Shown: positions 1-11,659, numbered from the stretch's first letter. The stretch: 64,000 nt of DNA from Xanthostigma xanthostigma (GCA_963575645.1 OY754472.1:29823401-29887400); one strand, 5' to 3'. Notes: generated by a model not told the origin, from the letters alone. Numbers and translations: made by a program.

Positions 1-1098
1 CAATATTTTTAAAAAATCCTAAATTATCTTACTGTTGTTGCAAAATTATTAGTTGCTAAAGTATTTAATTAAAATACATATATATCGTTTTCATTAGTCA
101 TTTTAATTACATACGTATGTTTTGTGTCAGAGGTGATGTATTGTTGTATATAATTATTTTGATGAACTCATAAACGACGCTTGGGAAATCTAGAATAAAT
201 TATTGTAATTCAACATTTTGTTAGAACAAAATAGCTAAATGATGTTTCACAATCACACATGGATATAGTTTCTTTATGTTACAGTTTTGTTAACTTTCCG
301 TTCGAGCCTAAATTTAATAAAGGTTTTTTTTCTGATTGGCCCAAGACTGCCACGAAGTGAGGATGAAGGAGATTTTGAAAATACAGGAGACGGGTTGAAA
401 TCACATTAATTCTAACACTCAAGGTCAGAAGATTGCAGAGGCTACATCGTTCGATGAATGACGTCAACTGGGGGATTGTTAATATTTTTATCATCCACGC
501 AATATCGATTGACAAGTCCGCTAGATGACGTCATCCCTTACTATCCGACGGAACGGGATAACCTCTGTAATTTACCGATCTTGAGTTCTACTGATAAGTA
601 AAAGCACTTCCGTTTCAACTGATCCGATTTTAGTCCGTATCTACAACGTCTCTTGCAATTACATTACGTTAACATAAATGTCATGCAATGCAACTCGTTT
701 TGAAGCGGGCTTTAATTCGTGTTGCATCGCATGCATCTCGACTCAGTTGTAATCATACACATGAATGTACTTTATTGGGGGTATGCCGGTTGCCGGTTGG
801 GTTTAGAATATAAACATCATTACATATGTAAATATGAAGGCTTACAACACTTTATACTTACTATATTAATAATCAGATTATACCTATGTATGTGCATAAT
901 ATCTAATATGTAAAAATCTCACTCCAACTCGACTGGGCTGACTTTGATGGGTCCTGACACTTCATTTTTATACCGAATGTTATTTGTATTAAACAATGAT
1001 CGCGTTCAATAAAATTTTCTGGCAGTGGTTTCTAATCCATTGAGCTAAATATACAGGATGTTTCACGAAGAAAAGGAAAATACTTCCGGTGGTAGTTA
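1..1098. other. AT-rich intergenic DNA, no gene seen
   Basis: No repeat that recurs elsewhere in the window and no convincing ORF was found. The short open frames at 279-515 and 719-913 show neither coding-like codon use nor recognisable motifs. The block from about 450 to 660 is less AT-rich than its surroundings and holds two TGACGTCA octamers, listed separately. Confidence 0.4.
459..533. promoter_or_regulatory. pair of CRE-like TGACGTCA octamers
   Basis: Perfect palindromic TGACGTCA octamers lie at 459-466 and 526-533, the consensus bound by CREB/ATF bZIP factors. Two within 75 bases is notable, but the octamer also occurs singly near 22.76, 24.91 and 60.41 kb. No TATA box or initiator was recognised next to the pair, so this is only a candidate regulatory site. 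Confidence 0.25.
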
Positions 1099-1102
1099 AT
1101 AT

Positions 1103-1588
1103 TGTAACAAAACTGTTCTTTGTGTGGTGGAGAATATTTATTTACAATAATGAAAACCTTAACAAAACAAATAAACAAATTAAATGTACTTCTCTTGTAA
1201 AATGTAACAAAACTAATAACGTAACATAAAACTACTAATTCTAAGTAATAAAATAAAAATAATACAAAATTACTACTAAAAACGCTATAACACGACTATA
1301 CACAAGATTTATCTTCTATTCTTCTCTTCAATTTATATCTGAACTCAATGGTCTAATAACCACACAGCTATATGTATTTATTTCATACTGGTCGCACGTG
1401 TTTACTTCACTGTGTCTCAACCGTGTCTGTTTAACTAACCTCGCGCAGCTGTATTTATATGCCCGGGGTATCCCTTCTAGCGTTTTTCTCGAATGTTCCA
1501 AACCCGTCTATACCTGCGTTCATTACACCGAGAACATTCGACGAAAATCAGTGTCGTCACCTGCTGGGGGGGTGGAGAGCGTATTACA
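1103..1588 (-). mobile_element. solo LTR of an LTR retrotransposon (fossil)
   Basis: The block begins TGTAACAAAACTG, ends ATTACA, and is flanked on both sides by ATAT (1099-1102 and 1589-1592), as expected for an LTR insertion with a 4-bp target duplication. On the minus strand there is a TATAAATAC promoter-like motif near 1460. A longer, diverged relative with the same ends and the same promoter-like motif lies at 25820-26519. No internal retroviral genes adjoin it, so it is read as a solo LTR, probably Gypsy-like by duplication length. It is old and broken. Confidence 0.6.
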
Positions 1589-1592
1589 ATAT

Positions 1593-2384
1593 GAACAATT
1601 ATTGTGATTAGCTAAAGAGATATCGAGTTTAAATTGTCCAGACGAAAAATATCGACAAAATTTAGGATTATTTGATTAATTATACAATCACTTCGTGATA
1701 TAAAGAAAACCAGATGTCATTCTCTAATGTTGCTTTATTAATCAGCAAAACAAGTGAGACGTTTAATTTAGTTTTCAGTTTTTTGAGACAAACATTTGAA
1801 GTAAATATTTACCATTTACTATTGAGCCAGCTTTGACATGTGTGTGGCTCTAGTCTTAAATATTAGGAAGGTTAATTGTTTAGATATATGACGTTAGAAT
1901 AAATGATAATTCAGCCGCCACAATAGTGGAAGGTTAAGGTTTGAATCTCGACAATGGCATTGTTTGTGTAATATTTTTATATTTATTTCCATTCTAACTT
2001 CAACAATGGGGGTTTGATAATGTTATTGCAGACTAATGTTATTTATTTCTGTATTCATAACCTTAAAAAACTTAGTTGCAATAAACGTATCCCGGCATAA
2101 AATTGTTTAATATGCCTTTTTTTTATTCTGTATTATTTATAAATGTGCATGATATTCAGTTAATTTAAATATTGTGGGCAGATGTGCCTTCGAGTAGAAA
2201 AATGTTTTTGTTGTCATGCTGTTTTTTTGATATGTAAATAAAAAGTTCGGTAACGTTATGCAAAATTGCTGTTTTTGTTTTCATCGATTAATAAGCAAAG
2301 CTCCGAAAAAAATACAGAACAGCAAACTATAAAAATAATCTCGTTAGTGTATTAAAAACATTCAATAGACCGCGTAAAAATGAT
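1593..2384. other. AT-rich DNA, nothing recognised
   Basis: No ORF, RNA gene or repeat shared with the rest of the window was recognised between the solo LTR and the family A repeat. Confidence 0.4.
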
Positions 2385-3045
2385 CTTTTACCATTCCACA
2401 AGTGGGGGATGGTACCAGTTTAGGTCAAAAATCACTTTTCAAAAATTTTACAATATCTTTCCGTTTTGAGGTCCCCCGAATCAAAAAACATTGTTTTGGA
2501 AAAACTGTGCGTCTGTTAGTCTGTGAACACGATACAGGTCAAACGAATGAGCGGATTGAAACCAAATTTTGGGAGGATGTTTTGTATGCAAATGTGAAGA
2601 GCCCTATTGTTTTTACGGAAAATCGGCGCATGCGCAGAAGAGATATATTATGCTATAACGATGTTTTTTATATAATAATTGTATACTTTTTCTAACGGCT
2701 TATTAATCTATTTATTTTTTCAAGAAAGTTTCGTTAAATTTTTTTTTTCTAAACTTTATTGTTTCGGAAATATTTTGAAAATTAAAAAAAAATGAGCCGC
2801 TCTTTTGTTTTATGGATCTGTCAGAAAGAAACTAGTTAGGCATGCTTTGATTAATTAATTTTTATATGACGTGGAACATATTAAGTAGGTAACCATGGCA
2901 ACGAATAGCAAATATCATATTGAATACTAGCTATTACCCGCGTCACCGCACGCGATATCAGAAATTTTATTTTCTTTATTATAATCAAATGTCAACATTT
3001 TTGAAGTTGGAATGGTCCCGTCGCCCAATTGGCTGGATTTTTTTT
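2385..3045 (+). mobile_element. dispersed repeat family A, copy 1
   Basis: The most frequent dispersed repeat in the window. Shared landmarks in order are ACCATTCC at the start, CTGTGAACACGATACAGG, GCGCATGCGCAGAAGAGATA, GCATGCTTTGATTAATT, ACCCGCGTCACCGCACGCG, and a GGAATGGTCCCGTCGCCCAA end. Other copies lie at about 9.65-10.82, 23.70-24.30, 29.50-30.11 (reverse) and 52.74-53.28 kb, with fragments near 19.5 and 56.97 kb. The ends share an inverted ACCATTCCAAC, hinting at a TIR element, but no target duplication was established. The 97-codon ORF at 2402-2695 is not conserved in the other copies and is not believed coding. Confidence 0.7.
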
Positions 3046-3270
3046 ACCAAAAAGGATTTTTAATATTGTAAAGAATAATTTTTAAAAAAATGTATTCTTT
3101 ATAATATTAAAAATTCTTTTTTAGTAACAAAAATTGAAAGACTAAAAAGAACAAAATAAAAATATATATTAGAAAAAAAAAACTTTTTTAAAGATAAGTT
3201 TATATTGAAATGTACTAAAAATGAAAAATTATTTTGAAAAATTTAGATTCATAATTATAAAAGCGTGGGT
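3046..3270. repeat. AT-rich foldback repeat next to family A
   Basis: The first part is an imperfect hairpin (TTTTTAATATTGTAAAGAAT against ATTCTTTATAATATTAAAAA). The remainder, ending at AAAAGCGTGGGTTAGTTT, matches the left arm of the foldback at 11660-11940. It may be the tail of the adjacent family A insertion or a separate MITE. Confidence 0.5.
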
Positions 3271-3739
3271 TAGTTTATTAGTTATAAGCTATTGCATGTA
3301 AATTAGCTGCTAAAGATGGACCATAACTATTAAAAACATCGTGTACGTATATCTTCCAGTAATTAACTAAACTCTCTAAACTTAACAAACAGTAATATCC
3401 CTAAAGCTGTCCACCGACCCACATCTGTGATGAAACCAGACATTTATTGTCCGAAACAATATACATTACTGCAAACAAAACACGACAGTCTTTACTATTG
3501 GTCGTCTGTGCATTAGTGTTTTGTTTGAATGTGACGCGTTTCTAGCATATCGTATGGCACTCAGCTTCAAACCGCAAGATGGGCTATTGGCTAGCCCCTT
3601 GTCTATTTCACAGACTTTATTATAGGGATTAGAAAACGTTTGTTTAACTTTATAGGAACCACAAAACATAATGTACTGATAATAATGGTTGAGTGTAATG
3701 AGGCATTGAAACAGTATCACTCGCGCTTTAGTTATTTAC

Positions 3740-4375
3740 TAATTTCCATTTTCCGTCGTCCTTCGAATACCACTTTAGCAACTTTTTCTTTTGAGCCCTA
3801 TTCTTAGGGTTCAGAAACTCAAAATGAAAAAAGAAACCCTTTTTTGTCCGTCTGTCAATACTCTTGGGAATCAAAACCTATAGGGTACTTCCCGTTGACC
3901 TATAGAATCATGAAAGTTGGCAAGAAGCAATTATACTCGTAGCACAAGTAAAGGGAAAATCCGACGAATCGTAAATTTGTAGTTACATCACAAAAAAATA
4001 ATGTTTTTAAACCGCAACAACTTGCTACGCACGTACACAGTAACAGTTCTAATACAAATCAAGCGTCCGGTACGTTTATACAACACAATATGAGAACTCT
4101 CGCATACAATGTGGTACGACGACTAACCTATCAGATATAGCCAAGGGGTACAATACACTTCAGTAGGCTATCTGAACTCATTGCAATTACACGCTTAGTT
4201 GGCAACCTGACCGCGACCTTTGCCGATGTATGGGGTCAAGAGTTTTCCGACAGCTATAAGCGGGGAAATCTTCGTGACTCGATTCTCGTGATGGACGAAC
4301 TATTTACATACTTAAGTTTGTATGGAACCCTCGGTGCACGTGTCCGACTCGCACTTGACTGTTTTTTTTCTATGG
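3740..4375 (+). mobile_element. dispersed repeat family B, copy 1
   Basis: Landmarks are GTCCGTCTGTCAA, GGGTACTTCCCGTTGACCTA, GCACAAGTAAAG, TGCTACGCACGTACACAGTA, CAAGCGTCCG, then TGGAACCCTCGGTG and CGACTCGCACTTG before a T run. The same order occurs at 38215-38935 (+) and partly at 34.30-34.78 kb (reverse); the TGCTACGCACG part recurs at 21.3 kb. I recall this 3-prime signature from moth and butterfly genomes but have not searched it. No coding capacity is seen. Confidence 0.6.
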
Positions 4376-4470
4376 AGATGCGTTTCTTTAACGTTGTTGG
4401 CATCCTTCCGGAATTTTGACAAATTGAAAACAATTTCACTTTAGATTCTAACTTCTATTTTGTTTATAGT

Positions 4471-5241
4471 CCAGTGCATTTAGAAGTATTTTTAGGTGTG
4501 ACCCAAAAATTTTAGATACATTTTTCTTTTGTAGCTCATTCGAAAAGGTCTTCGATGAAGACCTTAACCCTGAATTTGCGCATTCTCTAAACTGCTCCGT
4601 CCGCCGTTTTGGGGGGTTCAAAATATTTACATGTTCGTCCGACTCACACACGCCACTATTGATCTAAATTCTAAGTTATAAATTTAAGTAAAAAATTAAT
4701 GTAAAATGCGTGTTCTTAGCACAGATTTAACGAATATGTCGTTGATCTTAATTAATTTGCGTTATATTAGTTACAAAATTGAGAAATGCAGCGCGAAGCG
4801 CGAGTATTAAAGGCTTCAAAATAGCACGGAATGAATATAGCGCAACTTCGAATGTGGATTGGTGGGCGAGGAATCAACCGATCGAGATGATTTTTTTTTA
4901 AATATTGGAAATTAAGTCTTCTTTCAATAGTAAATTGTCGGTGGGGTTCTCAGATGCACTAGAAAAAGATTCGCGCGGAAAAACCCGGCGCAAAAACTTT
5001 TGGCAAAGAACTTGTAACTTTGGACGCTAATAACCTTTTTCCAGTACATTGGAGAGTTTTACTTGATAGACATTCAATTAAAGAGTAAATCCTGACTAGA
5101 CCAATGACCTCAGAACAATTGCTGTGGGATTATTAGAACGCGAGATATGAGCAATTGAAGAAAAAAACAGAATCCAAACTGGCGGCGGACGGGCCAATTT
5201 GGAGAATGCGCAAATTCAGGGTTAATTCCTAAATGCACTGG
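4471..5241. mobile_element. non-autonomous TIR element, about 770 bp
   Basis: The ends are inverted repeats: CCAGTGCATTTAG at 4471 mirrors CTAAATGCACTGG ending at 5241. Further inside, CCCTGAATTTGCGCATTCTC and TCCGTCCGCCG on the left pair with the right arm. The left arm carries about 70 extra bases between the outer and inner blocks. No transposase reading frame was found, and a target duplication could not be fixed. Confidence 0.6.
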
Positions 5242-5427
5242 GCTATTAGTTACGGAACAATATTTTTTAGTTTATGTTTTACTGACACGTACTAAAACTT
5301 TTGACTCTCATTGTTCCGTAACGAAATGAAATAAGATTTTTTACACAAAATAATCTCAAATATTAATTTGTACTAATATATGAAATAATGAAGCAACAAA
5401 TGAAAACTTCAACATCGTGCATCTCCT

Positions 5428-5469
5428 CCGCCTAACTCAAGATCAACCGGAAGATCTGGAGTTAGGCGG
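5428..5469. repeat. short perfect-stem hairpin
   Basis: CCGCCTAACTCAAGATC pairs with GATCTGGAGTTAGGCGG around an AACCGGAA loop, with a single mismatch. It is GC-richer than its surroundings. It could be a decayed MITE tip or a structured RNA. Confidence 0.5.
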
Positions 5470-6119
5470 GACACTACGAAAATTGAGTGTGCGTGGTAAA
5501 CACGTAAGCCAGTGGCGTTTACAAAATTATAATAATAAGAATAAAGTATGGCATTGAATAGATAGTTCTACTTTAAACATTTTTATTTCCCATAACATAG
5601 ATTTTTTAGGTAGGTAAGCTTTTGGAAATTATTGAGAATTTTTTAATGAATTAACGAACTATTGGAACAAACTTTACATTATTGAGTTAAGTTACTATCG
5701 TAGTTGTATAATGCGACATTGTGTAAAGTATATGGCAGTGGGCGGAGTAAAGATTACATGTGCGTTATACTATTTCTCTCACACACACTTTGACAAAACA
5801 CGATTTCAATTGGTTAGGTACTCCATCTCCATATTCGTGGCTCCTAAGCGGGAAAGGGTTAGATTAAATATTGATTATGCTCAACAACTGAGTTAAGGGT
5901 GTAGAGATTCTATTATGCTGCGGCTCGTCCAACCCTGTATGAGCACTCGTATAATTCGAATGTGGCGATGCAAAGTGTCTGTCTGACTAAGGTATACGGC
6001 GAACGACGTCAACAGCAAACATGTAAAGCACGGAAAGATACTAGTTGAGTAGTTGCTCACCCTATCATTTATACCCCCACAGGTCACGGCACAGTTGATC
6101 CACTTTGCAACGTACCACT
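5470..6119. other. no gene recognised
   Basis: Two overlapping 60-codon frames near 5711-6087 run in opposite directions and lack recognisable motifs. A CCAGTGGCGTTTACAAAATT string near 5508 resembles a hAT tip, but no partner end was found. Confidence 0.35.
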
Positions 6120-6300
6120 ATAGAGGATTACAGAAGCGGCACTATTGCTGGGTTGCAGAAAACATTGTCAGTAAATCTGATTTGACAAATGACCACATGT
6201 ATATTTCTCGATAAGAAAAGCATTGTAGAATTTTAAATCGAATCTGCTCGAAAAATAACGGATCGATTGAAACGATATTTTTTGAAGTGAAAATTGCGGT
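6120..6300 (+). repeat. dispersed repeat family C, copy 1
   Basis: Shares GGGTTGCAGAAAACATTGT, GACCACA, AGAAAAGCATTGTAGAAT and TGCTCGAAAAATAA, in the same order and orientation, with 17750-17910. Type unknown. No termini or target duplication were identified. Confidence 0.5.
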
Positions 6301-6490
6301 AGGACAAATTGGTCTGGAGTGAAATTAACCGAAAACAGACCTTACCTTCGGAATAATTTTTATGAAGCCAATTTCAATATCCTTCAAATTGTGTTAGCAA
6401 AAAATACCACCTCCGGTTTTTCGGCAAATTGTCAGTTTTTTTTATCAAATAATTGAAAACCTACGCAGTGCTCCAACGTAGAGCTACATA

Positions 6491-7162
6491 CAGTATGGTT
6501 TTTTAAAAACCGAACACCCTTTTATTTCTTAGAGGAAGGGTTTTCGAAAAAAAAGTTTCGGACAAAAGTTACAGGGAATCAAGGGGGAAGAACAGTGATA
6601 TAGTTTTTTTTTTTCGTTTGGTGGAGGTGTCTCCAAAATATCAAGGTCACCTACACTTTCTTAAATACGACCCTGCATTTTTTATCTCGGATTATTGTTC
6701 TTTGGGTCAAAGAGATCAACTCTTGTACCAAACATTTTTGGATTTGATGCCATCATGAACCTCTGTTTGATTCTCAATTCATCCCGTTTCCTATTTTAGT
6801 TGGTTGTGTGAGTCGGAAAAACTTTTTCAGGGGTTTTTCCGACTCACACAATCTACTAAAATAGGAAACGGGATGAATTGAGAATCAAACAGCGGTTCAC
6901 GATGGCATCAAATCCAAAAATGTTTGGTACAAGAGTTGATCTCTTTGACCCAAAGAACAATAATCCGAGATAAAAAATACAGTGTCGTATTTAAGAAAGT
7001 GTAGGTGACCTTGATATTTTGGAGACACCTCCCCCAAACGAAAAAAAAACTACATCACTGTTCTTCCCCCTTGATTCCCTGTAACTTTTGTCCGAAACTT
7101 TTTTTTCGAAAACCCTTCCTCTAAGAAATAAAAGGGTGTTCGGTTTTTAAAAAACCATACTG
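6491..7162. mobile_element. 672-bp near-perfect palindromic TA element (foldback MITE)
   Basis: The whole element is one inverted repeat with arms of about 330 bp and a 10-base centre (6823-6832). It begins CAGTATGGTTTTTTAAAAAC and ends with the inverse, between TA dinucleotides at 6489-6490 and 7163-7164, as for Tc1/mariner-type insertion. Arm mismatches are few (for example near 6610, 6672 and 6770), so the arms are recent or kept homogeneous. It shares a CAGTATG tip with the mariner derivative at 50104-50689. It has no transposase; the ORF at 7121-7357 crosses its right edge and is not credible. Confidence 0.88.
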
Positions 7163-7164
7163 TA

Positions 7165-8081
7165 TATAATCGTTAAAGTAGCTACTTAAAAAAAATTGGA
7201 ACACACGTAATACTTCAAGAAAATGATACTTTTTCATCTGCAATTGGTTTCGCATCATTTTCTTGTCCCAGTCAAAACTACAGCCATTTCCGTACAGCGC
7301 GCGCGCTCCTACAAGCCTATTGCAATCTGAGCAACCGACGACGCTCTGCTCGCTCAAATTTCATGTAAAAAATACATGTTACACATGTTTCCTTCGTGAA
7401 ATTTCCGTTCTTTTCAAAAGAACTATTCATTTTTTTCTAACAAATTTATTTCAAAAGTAAGTGGCATTTTGATATGTAGGGGAGAATTTTTCCGAAGTGA
7501 AAATCCAATTTTTCCCCACTATATATATTTAACTGGATATATATAATAGGAGGATCAATTGATATTATGATACAATTATAAAAACTATAATAAACATGGC
7601 CAATTCAAACATGCTCTTAAAAATCATATTACCACTGAACACTGACGCTTCTGGTAATTCTCTTCTGTGCCACGAATCGCGATACAGTTGTTCCACATCG
7701 TATACCTACCCTACGACTCGTGTATAGAGGTACAGTGGCAGGACAGCGAGTGCTTGGCATTTTGTCACGTGGCCAAATCACTTACCGTAACGGAGGGTTC
7801 AGCTGTTACGGCAGAGTTGACACCCCGTGGATATCCTCTAACCAGTTCACATATGTACCTACGTCTTCACCCCAATTATTTGAACCGTACAAAAATGTTG
7901 CTTGTCTAAACTACAGCTCTTTGAAGTGAATACTTCTTATGCGACTCACTACTGGTAGCAATCGTCAAATTCGCAGATTTGTCACGTGATCTACACTACA
8001 CTCCGTTCCCCTGCTCAGGAGTCGGGACTGCTAGTGTTTACACTTTTAGTTCTACGTTATAATGCCGAATAGGGCAGTATA
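7165..8081. other. no gene recognised
   Basis: Two overlapping frames at 7667-7929 lie in a less AT-rich patch but match nothing I recognise and lack splice or start context. The rest is AT-rich and repeat-free as far as seen. Confidence 0.35.
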
Positions 8082-8089
8082 GTTTACAC

Positions 8090-8631
8090 CAGTGATTCCC
8101 AAAGTGGTCTATATCGACCCCCAGGGGTCGACGACAACTTGCAAGGAGTCCATGTCAGCGGGAAAAAAATTGGGGGTCCATGAAATGAAAATGGGGGTCA
8201 ACGATAGTGAATCTCCTAACAAAAAAAGAAACATACTGAACATCGTTAACCGAAGAGATTTAAGTTAAATCTAACTAAATTGATGCCAAATGTTGAAAAT
8301 TTATTATTAAAGCATCAGGTTCATCCCTCACACTAAAAGCATTTATTTTTTGCTTAGTTATTTTATGTAACAGAAAGTAAATTTTAATTTATTCGTTTAA
8401 TTTGAATCTAATTAATAAATGTATAAAACGAAACATTTCATACTACATTTCTACATTTCACTACCGTTATAAATTTAAATCGTTCAAAGTGAATAGCACT
8501 ATACCGGTTGTCAAAAATACATTTGAAATTAATGAATTTGCAAAAAATCAATACTAGATAAGCAGGGGGTCTACCCAAAACTGAAAAACATGGCAAGTGG
8601 TCTACGAGACGAAAAAGTTTGGGGACCTCTG
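8090..8631. mobile_element. hAT MITE with exact 8-bp target duplication
   Basis: The ends CAGTGATTCCCAAAGTGG and, inverted, CAGAGGTCCCCAAACTTTTT are typical hAT tips. The element is flanked by GTTTACAC at 8082-8089 and 8632-8639. Subterminal TAGACCACTT / AGTGGTCTA blocks also pair. At 542 bp with no transposase frame, it is non-autonomous. The 113-codon minus-strand frame at 8438-8779 runs across the insertion boundary and is not a gene. Confidence 0.88.
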
Positions 8632-8673
8632 GTTTACACTTTCGTATAACAAACGCAATAGTGTCAAGGTGGT

Positions 8674-9180
8674 ACTTCACTTGGCTATTTGTGTTCGCTA
8701 TTGGGTGTTTGTTGTATTTGGCAAAATATATGACGTTCAAGACAAACATGCAAATAGAGGCAAATACGACCATCCACACATCTAGTCAAATAGCAAACAC
8801 ACAAACATTTGGCAGCTGAACGCAAGGTTCAAAATTCCAGAAATTTTAGCACTGTTTCATTGTCCCAATTCATTTTCAATAGTAATTGTTCCAGTTATCG
8901 CTCACAGCACAGACACAAAAATACTGCACGTCCGTACAGGTTCACGGCGAGTACGCTTCTGAATATGGCCATTATGTGGACGGTTTATTTGCCGTATTTG
9001 CCTATTTGACTCCTTTGATGTGCCTCGAAAAACCGACAAGCGCACGGTAACGCATATTTGGTATTGGCCTTATTTGTCAAATAGGCAAATAAGGCCAACA
9101 CTTTGTCAAATAGACCCTCCACACTTGGTAATTGTTTGCCAAATATGCCAAATACACAAATACAAATAGCCATGTGAAGT
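8674..9180. mobile_element. TIR element rich in CAAATA/TATTTG motifs
   Basis: Left end ACTTCACTTGGCTATTTG mirrors right end CAAATAGCCATGTGAAGT, and a TGTATTTGGCA block pairs further in. CAAATA and its complement recur many times through both subterminal halves, for example GTCAAATAGGCAAATAAGGC near 9077. No matching target duplication was found, so the superfamily is open, although the design resembles the hAT MITEs with iterated subterminal motifs. Confidence 0.6.
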
Positions 9181-9645
9181 GCCGGCATCAGAAGCCTTAA
9201 CACTTTTTACACTGAAGCGCGATACAGAACACAAGCTATTGATTTAAATAAGACCTGAGATAATTCTTAACCGAACCCTGCAGTTAAGTGTCACACATCA
9301 ATGGGCACTGCCAACGATTGGTTGATTGAAACGGTGCCTCTTTTATGTTTGTTTTGTGACAGACGTTTATCTAATTTGAAGGTGATCTCTTTTAAATCTA
9401 ATTAATGCCGAAGACTCCTGTAAGGTTAGTTTTCGTTATTCATGTGCGATCCGTGTTAAAAGTCTGTCGCAACCTTTTTGATTATCGAAATTACCGTAAA
9501 AAATGTCGTCGTTAATATGTTCTCCTCTAATTAGTACCGACTCTTTTAATTTTCGTGTCATCATAGCTAAGTAGCCACAAAACTTGTTTATGTAACATAA
9601 AAAATCTAAATTAAAAATATACGTTTATATAAACGCACTAAAAAG
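9181..9645. other. no gene recognised
   Basis: Mixed-composition DNA between two mobile elements. Nothing recognisable. Confidence 0.35.
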
Positions 9646-9995
9646 TCGAAAATGTTTTCCTTTCTTTTCTGTAACGTCTATGCATCTGTTTGTCTGTTGT
9701 CTGTAAACACGATACAGGTCAAACGAGTAAGTGGATTGAAACCAAATTTTGAGAAGATGTTTAATAGAAAAATTTGAAGAACCCTATTGTATTTTGGGGA
9801 TGTACAGAAGAGATATATGCTATAACGTTGTTTTTTTTATATATTATGGTATACTTTTCATAACGGTTTTATTATTATATTTATTTTAACAAGAAAGTTT
9901 ATTGAAAAACAGTTTATTTTCTAAGTTTCACAGTTTACATATTTTGAAAATAAAAAAAATTTGAAAAGAAGTTTGACCCTGCAGGCCATCCCTGA

Positions 9996-10621
9996 AACTT
10001 CCCGCTATTTTCGAGTTCAAAACGCTCAAAAATATTTAAAATAGAGCTAAAAGTTTATTTTTTATCTTTTCGAGTTCAAAAAAAAAACACTTTCTTACGA
10101 ATTTTTCGTTCACGATATCTCGCGAACAAATGAACCGATTTTGATACGGTTTGCGGATATCGACGCAGTTTTTTAAGGAGAAGAGCTACTTAGATTTTGG
10201 AATTAATCGGTTTAGAAGTTTAGAAAATATTCTAAAAAAACAAATTTCTAAAAATTTTGCAAACTTGTATTTTTGAGATTTCTCAAAATTTATTGGGCCG
10301 AATCATTCCAAAAGGAAATCTAAGTTCAGCAAGGTCACGTCAGATTCCGCAAACCGCGTTTCAATCGGACACTCCGTTCAAAAGATATAAGAGGTTTGCA
10401 TACACTCGCGCGTGCGCTCACGCAAACAAATAAACACACACACACACACCCCAACACACATACATACAGCCCTACGGACATCATCGCCAAAATAGTCAGA
10501 ATAGCTTCCTGGGACCTCAAAACGTCTAGATCTGGCGAAAACTCGATTTTCGAAAATCGGGGTGAAAACAACTTCCTGATTTAAAAAAAAAATTTGATTT
10601 GTATTTTTATAGCGGGAAGTT
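9996..10621 (-). mobile_element. AACTTCCCGCTAT-ended TIR element, short form
   Basis: Ends are inverted AACTTCCCGCTAT. The interior matches the element at 57514-58586 in opposite orientation, including GTTCACGATATCTCGCGAAC-like palindromes, a CA/GT microsatellite, and ATCGGGGTGAAAACAACTTC. It has one copy of the internal 155-bp unit where the 57.5-kb copy has four. Similarity between the two copies may continue about ten bases beyond the AACTTCCC end. ORFs of 62-95 codons here overlap in several frames and are not genes. Confidence 0.72.
10434..10450. repeat. CA dinucleotide microsatellite
   Basis: A short ACACACACAC run inside the TIR element. The sister copy has a matching GT tract near 57670-57712, so the tract belongs to the family. 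Confidence 0.8.
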
Positions 10622-11307
10622 GAAAATATCTGTTCTTTATATCTGTCAGAGAGAAACCATGTCAAACCATATTATGTAACCATGTAAACCAACAGCACAT
10701 ATAATATTTATAACTAGCCGTTACCCTCGTCACCGCTCGCGTTAACAGTATTTTATTGATAGTTATAAATAAAAATGTCAGTAACTTTGAAGCTGGAATG
10801 GTCCGCCTGGATTTTCAATAGATAGGTACTTTTTCACGAACTGCGTAAGCAACGTTAGCAAATCTTTTTTTCAATACAGAAAGTGTATCTTGATAGAACA
10901 TATAATAATAATATAAATGATATCGGAAAGATGTCGACAGTATTATTGGGACGCCATCAGCATCAGATTCGGAGTTTCCGATGAACGAGTGTCACCGTGA
11001 AAGCAATTTGTGACAGCGAAATTGAGATCGAAGTCGAGTTTCTTTTCGTTTACTTACACTTTAGAAAACACAGGTAGATCCGGAATTTTATATAAAGAAT
11101 ATTTTTTTCAATAAGAAAAAGAGAGAATGATTTTTCTCTTCGTTTTACAATCATCTTCCCTACCTTCATTAAATAATCACAATTATTTCTTTATTATAAG
11201 CTTTTATTTAAATTGTTAGTTAGTCACTTTGAGTAAAATATTGCTAACCTTTCGACTAGATGTAATTTTGCACCGTGACAATGCATAAATCCAATACCTA
11301 TAGCGAA

Positions 11308-11556
11308 CGCTCCAAGATGGCGGATTTTACTTTTTTCTTCACAACCCTTTGGATACTGGTATAAAATGAATAAGTTTGACGAGTGAAATACGATAAGCTA
11401 TGTGACTTCATTACAAATCCAAAATGGCGGTCGCTCCAAAATGGCGAATTAATTTTGTCTTCACAACCCTCTTGACATGTGCATCAAATCAAAGAGTTTG
11501 ACGGGTGGAATACGATAAGCTCTGTGACGTAATTGTAAACTCAATATGGCGAACAC
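11308..11556 (+). repeat. tandem duplication, period about 124 bp
   Basis: Two units start GCTCCAAGATGGCGGATT (11308) and GCTCCAAAATGGCGAATT (11432). Each continues with CTTCACAACCCT, AGTTTGACG and ATACGATAAGCT. The units are diverged, and the array is probably the inner repeat of an unidentified dispersed element. Confidence 0.65.
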
Positions 11557-11659
11557 CACATATCCGATCGATTTGAAATTTTATACGCATATATATTCCC
11601 AATGATAAAACAAGATTTTAATAGTTTTTAGAATTAAATAATCAGTTACAGTAAACGTT

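Larger units (their letters stand above)
9650..10820 (+). mobile_element. family A repeat, copy 2, split by another element
   Basis: The left part carries GTCTGTAAACACGATACAGG and the AGAAGAGATATATGC region. The right part resumes at about 10630 with ATCTGTCAGAGAGAAACCAT, then the CCGTTACCCTCGTCACCGC block and TGGAATGGTCC. The 9996-10621 element separates them, so the family A insertion is the older event. Confidence 0.65.

Noticed and set aside
2402-2695. 97-codon ORF in family A, with a similar frame at 23782-23988
   Set aside because: The peptide similarity simply reflects repeat identity; other family A copies are not open and no domain is recognised.
10335-10665. Three overlapping ORFs rich in Cys/Val or Thr/His
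   Set aside because: They translate the CA/GT microsatellite and flanks of a TIR element on both strands.
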